Below, in pieces: positions 1 through 5,450 of a stretch of DNA of 5,664 nt. This DNA comes from Deltaproteobacteria bacterium. GTDB lineage: Bacteria; Desulfobacterota; DSM-4660; Desulfatiglandales; Desulfatiglandaceae. Made by a program: the position numbers and the translations under genes. The stretch's first letter is position 1. Each line of letters starts with the position of its first letter. The notes beneath the pieces were generated by a model that made no database searches, was not told where the DNA came from, and saw only the letters and a list, made by a program, of their open reading frames with translations. The stretch spans positions 1 through 5,664 of the forward strand of contig JAFDKD010000253.1 of NCBI GenBank assembly GCA_019307165.1. Direction: 5' to 3'.

Positions 1-123
1 ACGCCGCTGTGTGTTGCTGAAATTGCCCCCACTTGATTTTCCAGCGTTTGCTTAAAACAAATCCTTTCCTGACACCTGACACCCGACACCTAATGGGTGC
101 ATCACTTACAGGACCGCAAAGAA
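1..123. other. Left-edge non-coding stretch
   Basis: No reading frame of useful length, RNA gene or recognisable protein fragment is visible here apart from the 7-bp tandem tract at 69-89. Short open frames entering from the left edge end at stops near 36 and 56, so the tail of an upstream gene cannot be excluded, but none shows a recognisable sequence. Confidence 0.4.
69..89. repeat. Degenerate heptamer tandem repeat (CYGACAC)x3
   Basis: Three consecutive 7-bp units, CTGACAC, CTGACAC and CCGACAC, are seen directly. The next seven bases have already diverged. This is the first of several 7-bp-period tracts in the spacers of this window, each with a different unit. Confidence 0.75.
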
Positions 124-267
124 ATTGAGAATTGAAGATTGAAAATTGAAAATTGATTGTGGCCCGGCACTCAACTTGAATGAACGCGTCTGCCCTATAA
201 GACTTCGGTTTTGAGGTTGAGTGCCGGGCATCCACAAATCTTCAATAACTCAATGTTCAATATTCAA
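124..267. repeat. Imperfect long inverted repeat (MITE-like or structured element)
   Basis: The core is a perfect 14-bp inverted repeat: GCCCGGCACTCAAC at 162-175 and its reverse complement at 216-229, around a 40-nt loop. The similarity continues outward. The left arm begins with five 7-bp units of the form ATTGARA (124-158). The right arm ends with about four units reading TTCAA in the opposite sense (239-267, one of them 8 bp). A GATTGTGG/CCACAAATC match lies between core and heptamers on the two sides. Each arm is therefore roughly 50 nt. There is no coding capacity and no obvious target duplication. It could be a non-autonomous mobile element or a transcribed hairpin. Confidence 0.65.
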
Positions 268-275
268 TGTATAGA

Positions 276-388
276 GGGCGGCCTCAAAGCCGGGCGTGTC
301 GGAGCGTAGCGGAGATCCCGCCGCCCTTGGGCGGGGCCACGGCGTAGGCCCGCTATCAGCGGGACGAAGCCGGGTCCTATGGGCCCGG
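276..388 (+). other. GC-rich hairpin cluster upstream of corA
   Basis: Three hairpins follow one another: CCGCC/GGCGG (321-325 with 330-334), CCCGCT/AGCGGG (349-354 with 358-363, loop ATC), and an 8-bp stem with one G-T wobble (370-377 with 381-388, loop TAT). In addition GGGCGGC at 276-282 can pair with GCCGCCC at 320-326, which would exclude the first hairpin. No T-run follows, so these are not intrinsic terminators. They may form a structured 5' leader for corA or be remnants of repeat sequence. I do not recognise the Mg2+-sensing M-box in this region. Confidence 0.45.
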
Positions 389-417
389 ATCTTTACTCCA
401 TTGACAGAGGCAAGGCA

Positions 418-1386
418 ATGCACACGGCCACCGTGTCGATTATTGAATTCGATTTTGAGAACAGGACGGATAGGTCCGTTCCTCCTGAAGAGTTGCCCAA
501 AGCCTTGAGCGAAGGCAAATACCTTTGGATCGATATTAACGCGCCGCGCCGCGAAGAGGCCGAGGACAAGCTGAAAAGCCTCGGTGTCAATGACGTGGCG
601 ATATCGGAAGCGCTCGGAATGAAAAAGCTCGGCCGTTACGATCCGTACGAGGATTGCCTGCACATCTCTGTCACCACCCCGATGATGGAGAAGGGCGACT
701 TGAGGTTTTCTCACGTGGACCTGATATTGGGCGAGCGATTCATATGCTCGTTTCACAAAGGTGACGTGGAATTTCTGAAAAGGTTAAAGCAAAATTACCG
801 GAAGTTCTTTACATACGCCCAAAGCCTGGGGTTTCTGCTGTTCGTATTCTGGGACTATCTGATTGACAGTTATCGGCGGGTATTCGACGTCCTGGAAGAC
901 GATGTGGAACGTATGCAGGCTTCCATTTTCAAAAAGGTGGATGACCAGATCTTCGGGCAGGTTTCGGGGCTCAGCCACCATCTGATCGTCTTGCGCAGAA
1001 ATATTCTCGGCAACCGGGAGGTGCTGCATCAGACGGTCACTCACAAGTCCACTTTTGTCAGCGAGACAACGCAGCCTTTTCTCGCCAATATGGTCGGAAC
1101 GTTTGAACGGTTGAGCGGGGACCTGACGGTGGAGCGGGAAATTCTGGAAGAGACGCTGAATCTCTATCTTGGCATTGTCAGTCACAAAACGAATCGGGTG
1201 GTCAACCGGCTCACCATACTCAGCCTCATTTTTCTCCCTTTGACGTTTCTTTGCGGTATTTACGGCATGAATTTCGAGTTCATTCCGGAATTTCAGTGGA
1301 AATATGGATATGTGTATTTCTGGGGTCTGGTGGCGTCCATCGTCAGCGGCCTGCTGGTTTTGATGAAAATCAAGCGGTGGCTGTAG
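418..1386 (+). CDS. corA: CorA family Mg2+/Co2+ transport protein
   Basis: This encodes a 322-residue inner-membrane divalent-cation channel of the CorA/MIT family, which as a homopentamer lets Mg2+ (also Co2+ and Ni2+) into the cell. A long soluble alpha/beta and helical N-terminal domain (about 1-255) is followed by two C-terminal membrane helices (about 263-281 and 298-316). The family signature YGMN sits at residues 282-285, right after the first helix, and a short acidic loop follows (FEFIPEF). The protein ends in the usual basic tail (KIKRWL). Length fits the family (about 316-350). I chose the ATG at 418 because AGAGG lies 7 bases upstream of it. The in-frame ATG at 379 sits in a hairpin loop, has no ribosome site, and adds 13 unconserved residues. 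It stands alone, with no close co-directional neighbour. The identification is secure; the exact ion preference is not visible. Confidence 0.95.
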   Translation: MHTATVSIIEFDFENRTDRSVPPEELPKALSEGKYLWIDINAPRREEAEDKLKSLGVNDVAISEALGMKKLGRYDPYEDCLHISVTTPMMEKGDLRFSHVDLILGERFICSFHKGDVEFLKRLKQNYRKFFTYAQSLGFLLFVFWDYLIDSYRRVFDVLEDDVERMQASIFKKVDDQIFGQVSGLSHHLIVLRRNILGNREVLHQTVTHKSTFVSETTQPFLANMVGTFERLSGDLTVEREILEETLNLYLGIVSHKTNRVVNRLTILSLIFLPLTFLCGIYGMNFEFIPEFQWKYGYVYFWGLVASIVSGLLVLMKIKRWL

Positions 1387-1448
1387 GGCGGAAAAACCGA
1401 GCGTGCCGCGGCGAACCTCCCTCTTAGCGAAGGGACCTTCCGGGTTTT

Positions 1449-1490
1449 CATTCGTTTTCGTTGTCGTAGTCGTTGTCGTAATCGATTTCA
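1449..1490. repeat. Hexamer tandem island (NNNTCG)n
   Basis: The trinucleotide TCG recurs exactly every 6 bases six times in a row (1452, 1458, 1464, 1470, 1476, 1482), with variable bases between, and the array fades at ATTTCA. Read on the minus strand it encodes alternating Asp and other residues, ending in a TGA stop at 1450-1448. The same architecture and orientation recur at 5484-5519 beside a broken four-helix-bundle gene, so this may be the orphan tail of a similar lost gene. Confidence 0.7.
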
Positions 1491-1632
1491 ATCATCAGGG
1501 CTATCTGCGGCAGCGATCACATGTCCGAAGCATGGCGGGATTGGGATTCGTTATGGTCTGAATTCGCTGTCATCGTTGCCGGTTTCAATTGATAGGCTTT
1601 TCCGTACCCTGCTACCCACTGAAAACCCGGAA

Positions 1633-1653
1633 GCCCCCATTTACAAAGGGGGG
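1633..1653. repeat. Short C/G inverted repeat
   Basis: CCCCC (1634-1638) can pair with GGGGG within the six-G run at 1648-1653 around a short A/T-rich centre. It is not followed by a T-run and lies just ahead of the gene's ribosome site, so it reads as a dispersed extragenic palindrome more than a terminator. Confidence 0.5.
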
Positions 1654-1665
1654 AGACTGCAAAGC

Positions 1666-1694
1666 AACCCGCAACCCTGAACCTTTGAACCCTA
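1666..1694. repeat. Degenerate heptamer tandem repeat (AACCYNN)x4
   Basis: Units AACCCGC (1666), AACCCTG (1673), AACCTTT (1680) and AACCCTA (1688) are seen, with spacings of 7, 7 and 8 bases. It is another 7-bp-period spacer tract, unrelated in sequence to those at 69-89 and 124-158. Confidence 0.65.
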
Positions 1695-1705
1695 CGAAGT
1701 TACAC

Positions 1706-1715
1706 AAGAGGAGGT
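1706..1715 (+). promoter_or_regulatory. Strong ribosome binding site fixing the 1721 start
   Basis: AAGAGGAGGT ends 5 bases before the ATG at 1721. It is close to a full anti-16S match and decides against the longer in-frame start at 1589. Confidence 0.85.
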
Positions 1716-1720
1716 CAGGC

Positions 1721-2239
1721 ATGGGCGCCTTGGACGGCATTGAAAAAGAGGAGATCAGGGACCTGCTCGGCAAGGGATGGCTGACCCACGACGGCATGTG
1801 GTTTTTTCAAACCAGCCGCCGATGCGGCATGGAAACGGCCAATTCCCTGAATAAAGCGGCCATCAAGGCCTTGTCCCCCATCGAGGTGGGGCGGGCCAGA
1901 AAGGTCCTGGGATTCGAAGGCGACATTCTGACCTGCGCCCAACTCATGGATTTTCTGCTGTCGGCCCTTGAATTAACCTTGCCCCGGTCCGTATTCGACA
2001 AACTGCGGTTCACGGCGCCATCTGACGGGGTCCTGCACTGGACGTGGGATTCCGGATCATGTTTCGCCTACAACGGCATGACCCAGATGGGCGTCATCGA
2101 TCAATACAGTTGCGGCGTCATGTACAGGATCGAATGCTGGCTGGAAGCCCTGGGGATCCCTTACACCATGGAACCGAAAATCGACGGGTGCCTCATGCAT
2201 GAAAGCGGCTCCTGCGAGGGAGATTTCAGGGTATTCTAG
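1721..2239 (+). CDS. DUF6125-like cysteine-rich protein, function unknown
   Basis: This encodes a 172-residue soluble protein with no signal peptide or membrane helix. The N-terminal stretch with WLTHDGMWF (residues 20-28), then NSLNKAAIKALSPIE (41-55), resembles the DUF6125 family common in sulfate-reducing and related anaerobes; I recognise this by pattern and cannot confirm it here. There are seven cysteines (35, 72, 114, 131, 139, 157, 165), four of them in the last 42 residues in a C-X7-C-X17-C-X7-C arrangement that could bind a metal or be redox active. The start at 1721 is supported by a strong ribosome site. The 44 extra residues possible from 1589 only translate repeat DNA. Neighbours are more than 300 bp away on both sides, so it is probably its own transcription unit. 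No function can be assigned. Confidence 0.88.
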   Translation: MGALDGIEKEEIRDLLGKGWLTHDGMWFFQTSRRCGMETANSLNKAAIKALSPIEVGRARKVLGFEGDILTCAQLMDFLLSALELTLPRSVFDKLRFTAPSDGVLHWTWDSGSCFAYNGMTQMGVIDQYSCGVMYRIECWLEALGIPYTMEPKIDGCLMHESGSCEGDFRVF

Positions 2240-2288
2240 TCTGGTGTCCATCCTGAAATGGCTCTTTTTCCGATGAGCGATCGATACT

Positions 2289-2368
2289 GCATCGCGGTTA
2301 AAACCGCTCCTACAGGGGAGTCGAATTGCGCAGGCATGTTATTGTAGGAGCGGCTTTAGCCGCGATGC
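2289..2368. repeat. Inverted pair of GTAG-type REP palindromes (BIME-like)
   Basis: Two 26-nt arms (2289-2314 and 2343-2368) are inverted copies matching at 24 of 26 positions, separated by 28 bases. Each arm carries its own small hairpin: GCGGTT/AACCGC (loop AA) on the left, GCGGCT/AGCCGC (loop TT) on the right. Read outward from the spacer, each begins TGTAGGA, so the tetranucleotide GTAG stands just ahead of the palindrome. That is the known layout of REPs mobilised by RAYT (REP-associated Y1 tyrosine) transposases. No RAYT gene lies in the window. The two mismatches are compensatory within the hairpins. Confidence 0.85.
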
Positions 2369-2484
2369 GACCCGCCATGCGTTCCTAATGCCGCTCATAA
2401 TTATGCAATGCCTATTCATAATTGAGGCAAAGGGCGCACGCAGTGTTCAATTTGGAACTAAGCGGATCAGGGATGTTTCCGGCC

Positions 2485-2513
2485 TTGATCCCGAAGGCAA
2501 TCAGAGGCATAAT
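2485..2513 (+). promoter_or_regulatory. Candidate sigma-70 promoter for ydfG
   Basis: TTGATC (2485-2490, 4 of 6 consensus bases) and CATAAT (2508-2513, 5 of 6) are separated by exactly 17 bases. Transcription would start near 2520, giving a leader of about 80 nt before the ydfG ATG. This rests on consensus matching only. Confidence 0.5.
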
Positions 2514-2600
2514 GCAATTCAGTTTTAATGTGAGGTCCGGCAACAAGGTTGGCCGCATCCGGAGGACCCGGTTTTTAAAACTGAAAAAGGGGTATCGACC

Positions 2601-3356
2601 ATGACCGAAACCGTATTCATTACCGGCGCCACATCCGGTTTTGGCGAAGCGTGTGCGCAACGTTTTGCAAAGGAAGGCTGGAAACTTGTTTTGGCGGCCA
2701 GGCGGACGGAACGGCTGCTGGCACTTCAAAAGCAGCTGGGTGGAAAGTCATCCGTATGTGTCACCACCCTGGATGTCCGGGACCCGGATGCCGTTAGAAC
2801 CGCTTTGGAAGGCCTTCCGGATGCTTTTCAGTCCATCGACGTACTGGTGAACAATGCGGGCCTTGCGCTGGGCATGGGTCCCGCCCACCAGGCCGCAACG
2901 GAGGACTGGGACACCATGGTGGACACCAACATCAAAGGCGTGCTGCACTGCACTCATGCAATACTTCCCCGCATGGTGGAGCGAAACAAAGGGCACATCG
3001 TCAATATCGGCTCAGTGGCCGGCGACTATGCCTACCCGGGCGGTAACGTCTACGGCAGCACCAAGGCGTTCGTAAAGCAGTTTTCGAGAAATCTTCGCGC
3101 CGACCTCATCGGGACAGCGCTTCGAGTGACCAACATCGAACCCGGCCTGGCGGAAACCGAGTTCAACCTGGTCCGGTTCAAGGGAGACAAGGAAAAGGCC
3201 ACCCAATTGTACAAGGGGACCGACAGCCTGACCGCGGAAGACATTGCCGAAACGGTCTATTGGGCCGTAAGCCGGCCCCCGCACGTTAATATCAACCGGA
3301 TCGAGGTCATGCCGGTTTGCCAGTCCTGGGCCATGTTCGCCATCGACCGGAAGTAG
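2601..3356 (+). CDS. ydfG: NADP-dependent 3-hydroxy acid dehydrogenase, YdfG-type SDR
   Basis: This encodes a 251-residue cytosolic classical short-chain dehydrogenase. Its C-terminal half closely resembles E. coli YdfG (248 aa), which oxidises L-allo-threonine, L-serine and 3-hydroxy acids with NADP+ and reduces malonic semialdehyde to 3-hydroxypropionate. Visible motifs in order: the dinucleotide site TGATSGFG (8-15), Arg34-Arg35 after the second strand (fitting NADP preference), Asp58 in LDVRD, NNAG (84-87), and the catalytic tetrad Asn110, Ser138, Tyr151, Lys155 (YGSTK). The diagnostic IEPGL (179-183) follows, then HVNINRIEVMPVCQS near the end. The ATG at 2601 has AGGGG 8 bases upstream. 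It is probably expressed alone from the promoter near 2485. The fold and family are certain; the physiological substrate here is inferred from homology. Confidence 0.93.
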   Translation: MTETVFITGATSGFGEACAQRFAKEGWKLVLAARRTERLLALQKQLGGKSSVCVTTLDVRDPDAVRTALEGLPDAFQSIDVLVNNAGLALGMGPAHQAATEDWDTMVDTNIKGVLHCTHAILPRMVERNKGHIVNIGSVAGDYAYPGGNVYGSTKAFVKQFSRNLRADLIGTALRVTNIEPGLAETEFNLVRFKGDKEKATQLYKGTDSLTAEDIAETVYWAVSRPPHVNINRIEVMPVCQSWAMFAIDRK

Positions 3357-3397
3357 ATTCACGCTCTACGCATTTTTACTCAAATCGAACGTTTTCC

Positions 3398-3428
3398 TTT
3401 GCCGACCCATCGGCAGACTAAGGGCAAA
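3398..3428 (+). other. Alternative hairpins in the asnA leader
   Basis: TGCCGA (3400-3405) pairs with TCGGCA (3410-3415) around the loop CCCA. Alternatively TTTGCC (3398-3403) pairs with GGCAAA (3423-3428). The two 6-bp stems share bases, so only one can form. There is no T-run, so neither is a canonical terminator of ydfG. A regulatory role is speculative. Confidence 0.3.
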
Positions 3429-3445
3429 CGGCATGTAGTGAATTC

Positions 3446-3454
3446 AAGAGGAGG
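3446..3454 (+). promoter_or_regulatory. Strong ribosome binding site of asnA
   Basis: AAGAGGAGG ends 5 bases before the ATG at 3460 and fixes that start. It is nearly identical to the site in front of the DUF6125-like gene. Confidence 0.85.
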
Positions 3455-3459
3455 AAGCC

Positions 3460-4590
3460 ATGTTGGACAAAAAAGCGGATCTTGCCGGTCCTGGGATCGG
3501 TGATTACACTGAACTGAAGGAAATCCTGCCGAAAAACTACGCCTCTCTATTGAACATAAAAGAGACACAACAGGCGTTGTTCGAAATAAAAAATTACATC
3601 GAAAAAAACCTCTGCAAGGAACTGAATCTGATGATGGTCACGGTGCCCCTGATCGTTGATGCGGAGAGCGGGCTGAACGACCTTTTGGACCGGGACGGGT
3701 CCCGGACACCGATTCAATTTCATATTTCAAACGACCGCGACAAAAACCCCATCGACGCCCAGGTGGTGCAAGCGGCCACCAAATGGAAGCGTGTTGCGCT
3801 CAAGCAGTTCGGTATGGCAACCGGAGAAGGCCTTTGTACGGACATGCGGGCCGTGCGAAAGGACTATTTTTTGGACCACGACCACAGCGCCTATGTGGAT
3901 CAGTGGGACTGGGAACTCGCCATCACGGAAGCGGACCGAAATCCGGCATTTCTGAAGGCGGTTGTGGAAAAACTCTGGAAAGTGCTTAAAGGCGCGGAAA
4001 CTTTTGTTCAGGATATGTTTCCACAGCTGAAAACCGGGGAACATCCCGACCTGCCGGACAAGCTGACCTTTATACATGCCGAAGATATCCTGGACAAGTA
4101 TCCGGATTTACCCCGGAAGCAGCGCGAAGACATGATCCTTCAAGAACACCCGGCCGTCTTTATTTACGGAATCGGCTGGCCCCTGGCGGACGGTTATCCC
4201 CACGAAATGCGGGCTGCAGACTACGATGACTGGATTTCGGAAACCCTGTCGGAGGATGGCAGGCCCATGCACGGCCTCAACGGCGATATCCTGGTGTGGA
4301 ACCCGCTCACGAAGCGCCGGCACGAGTTGACGTCCATGGGCATACGCGTCAACGCGGAAACACTCCCGAAGCAATTGGAGATGAGCGGCCAACTGGACAT
4401 GCTTGAGATGCCCTACCATCAGGGCATTATCAATCACGAAATTCCCCTCAGCATCGGCGGCGGGATCGGCCAGGCCCGCACCTTCATGTTATTGTTGAAA
4501 AAGGCCCACATCGGCGAAGTGAGCGTTACGGTATGGCCGAAAGTACTCAAGGACATGTGCAGGGAAAAAAATATCCATGTTCTGGACTAG
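3460..4590 (+). CDS. asnA: Aspartate--ammonia ligase (asparagine synthetase A)
   Basis: This encodes a 376-residue cytosolic enzyme that makes L-asparagine from L-aspartate, ammonia and ATP (giving AMP and PPi). Its fold is that of class II aminoacyl-tRNA synthetases. Family blocks seen in order: ETQQALFEIK (35-44), the substrate-side SGLNDLL (70-76), TKWKR (107-111), GEGLCTDMRAVR (122-133), YVDQWDWE (145-152), RAADYDDW (251-258), LNGDILVWNP (273-282), SSMGIR-like TSMGIRV (291-297), and the class II motif 3 region IGGGIGQAR (332-340). It is longer than E. coli AsnA (330 aa), partly through about 25 extra N-terminal residues before the conserved core. The strong ribosome site 5 bases before the ATG supports this start. 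All recognisable active-site blocks are intact. A gene of unknown function follows 59 bp later with no terminator between, so the two may be co-transcribed. Confidence 0.95.
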   Translation: MLDKKADLAGPGIGDYTELKEILPKNYASLLNIKETQQALFEIKNYIEKNLCKELNLMMVTVPLIVDAESGLNDLLDRDGSRTPIQFHISNDRDKNPIDAQVVQAATKWKRVALKQFGMATGEGLCTDMRAVRKDYFLDHDHSAYVDQWDWELAITEADRNPAFLKAVVEKLWKVLKGAETFVQDMFPQLKTGEHPDLPDKLTFIHAEDILDKYPDLPRKQREDMILQEHPAVFIYGIGWPLADGYPHEMRAADYDDWISETLSEDGRPMHGLNGDILVWNPLTKRRHELTSMGIRVNAETLPKQLEMSGQLDMLEMPYHQGIINHEIPLSIGGGIGQARTFMLLLKKAHIGEVSVTVWPKVLKDMCREKNIHVLD

Positions 4591-4593
4591 CGC

Positions 4594-4653
4594 ATGGCGA
4601 TCGCAAGTAGAATGGAGTATTCAATGGACAAATCGGAATCGGGTTCGGTATGA
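4594..4653 (+). CDS. Possible short leader ORF coupled to the next gene
   Basis: A 19-codon frame runs from ATG 4594 with further in-frame ATGs at 4612 and 4624. Its TGA stop (4651-4653) overlaps the ATG of the next gene as ATGA. GGAG at 4614-4617 lies 6 bases before ATG 4624, giving a 9-residue peptide MDKSESGSV. The downstream gene itself has only a weak ribosome site, so termination-reinitiation is plausible. It may equally be chance. Confidence 0.25.
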   Translation: MAIASRMEYSMDKSESGSV

Positions 4654-5450
4654 TTACAGATAAAGAAAAAATTAAAGACATAGCCCAACACGGTGATTTT
4701 ATTACCGGTATTCATCAATACTGTGACGGATGGTGCGAACGGTGCGCGTTCACGACCCAATGTCTGACATTCGCCCTGGAAACAGGGGACCCTGATGAAA
4801 ATGAATCCCGAGATATCAATAACAAGGCCTTTTGGGACCAGCTGGCCGAGACCTTCAAGGCGGTCTCCGATCAATTAAGAGAAGCCATGGAGGCCTATGA
4901 TATCGACTTTGACGAATCGGAAATTCAACTCCCCGACATGAATGACCATATGGACGACGAGATCGCCAGGTGCCATGAATGTTGCCGGGCCGCAAGGATA
5001 TACGGTGAGCATGTGGATAGTTGGTTTCATCAGGCCAGAGACCTTTTCGGGGAGGAAGACATCCCGATTGACCCCGGCATGGAAATGGCGGCCGCGGCCC
5101 ATGTCGAAGCGAACGACAGGCTTCAGGAAGGCCTTGACGTGGTTCGATGGTATCAGCATCAGATCTACGTCAAACTGATGCGGGCCGTGAGAAGCGAACT
5201 GGTTGAAGCCCGGGATGGGATCGATGAATTTGCCAAAGATTCGGAGGGCTCCGCCAAAGTTGCACTGATCGGCATAGAACGCTCAATCGCGGCCTGGGAA
5301 GATGTTCGCAACCATTTTCCCGTCATGCAGGACAAGGTCGGCGAACTGCAGGGCCGGCTTCAGCGGCTGTCCGTCAAAGTGGAGAAGGCATTTCCCGATG
5401 CAAGGGCCTTTATTCGGCCCGGGTTCGATAAGATTCCCCTTAACGGCTGA
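4650..5450 (+). CDS. Uncharacterised protein with N-terminal cysteine cluster
   Basis: I do not recognise a named family. The protein has 266 residues, no signal peptide and no membrane helix. It has seven cysteines, all in the first 112 residues: a tight C-X3-C-X2-C-X5-C cluster at 25, 29, 32, 38 (CDGWCERCAFTTQC) and a C-X2-C-C group at 108, 111, 112 (CHECC). This suggests a metal or Fe-S site; the ligand is unknown. The middle is very acidic (about 49-55 and 84-105). The rest is predicted mainly helical, with WYQHQIYVKLMRA (167-179) and GSAKVALIGIERSIAAW (200-216) looking like conserved helical segments. The ATG at 4650 is chosen because the reading frame begins there and overlaps a short upstream ORF as ATGA; only a weak G-rich stretch precedes it. 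It lies 59 bp behind asnA and may share its transcript. Nothing links it mechanistically to asparagine synthesis. Confidence 0.85.
   Translation: MITDKEKIKDIAQHGDFITGIHQYCDGWCERCAFTTQCLTFALETGDPDENESRDINNKAFWDQLAETFKAVSDQLREAMEAYDIDFDESEIQLPDMNDHMDDEIARCHECCRAARIYGEHVDSWFHQARDLFGEEDIPIDPGMEMAAAAHVEANDRLQEGLDVVRWYQHQIYVKLMRAVRSELVEARDGIDEFAKDSEGSAKVALIGIERSIAAWEDVRNHFPVMQDKVGELQGRLQRLSVKVEKAFPDARAFIRPGFDKIPLNG

Larger units (their letters stand above)
1387..1720. other. Gene-free spacer between corA and the DUF6125-like gene
   Basis: No credible gene is seen in these 334 bases. They hold a hexamer island (1449-1490), a C/G hairpin (1633-1653), a heptamer tract (1666-1694) and the ribosome site of the next gene. 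A weak stem (TCCCT/AGGGA with an 8-base loop, about 1419-1436) follows corA and is trailed by GTTTTC. It is too weak to call a terminator with confidence. Confidence 0.5.
2240..2600. other. Gene-free spacer before ydfG
   Basis: These 361 bases contain an inverted pair of REP elements (2289-2368), a 10-bp perfect palindrome CATAATTATG (2396-2405), and a candidate promoter (2485-2513). Open frames here lack ribosome sites and recognisable sequence. AGGGG at 2588-2592 is the ribosome site of ydfG. Confidence 0.5.

Noticed and set aside
1..60. Possible insertion-sequence end or gene tail at the left edge
   Set aside because: No terminal repeat, transposase sequence or recognisable protein tail can be supported from 60 bases.
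124..158. CRISPR-like array
   Set aside because: The units are contiguous 7-mers with no spacers; this is a simple tandem tract.
176..201. TTGAAT ... TATAAG promoter-like pair inside the inverted-repeat loop
   Set aside because: The spacing is only 14 bases, far from the 17-base optimum, and the pair lies about 220 bases from corA.
379..417. Upstream in-frame ATG of corA at 379
   Set aside because: It lies in the loop of an 8-bp hairpin, has no ribosome site, and adds residues unlike the CorA N-terminus; ATG 418 has AGAGG at 7 bases.
276..417. M-box (Mg2+) riboswitch ahead of corA
   Set aside because: Hairpins exist, but none of the conserved M-box sequence elements is recognisable.
784..1491. 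235-aa open frame on the minus strand opposite corA
   Set aside because: Antisense shadow of a certain gene; its N-terminus is low-complexity Thr/Asn from the hexamer island and no family is recognisable.
1589..1720. Longer N-terminus for the DUF6125-like gene
   Set aside because: The extra residues translate the C/G hairpin and the heptamer tract, and the strong ribosome site belongs to ATG 1721.
2412..2729. Open frames on both strands in the ydfG upstream region (also 2422-2604 plus)
   Set aside because: No ribosome sites or recognisable sequence; they overlap the candidate promoter and the start of ydfG.
4597..4604. GCGATCGC octamer resembling the cyanobacterial HIP1 palindrome
   Set aside because: Single occurrence in the window; no enrichment, so chance is the simplest explanation.
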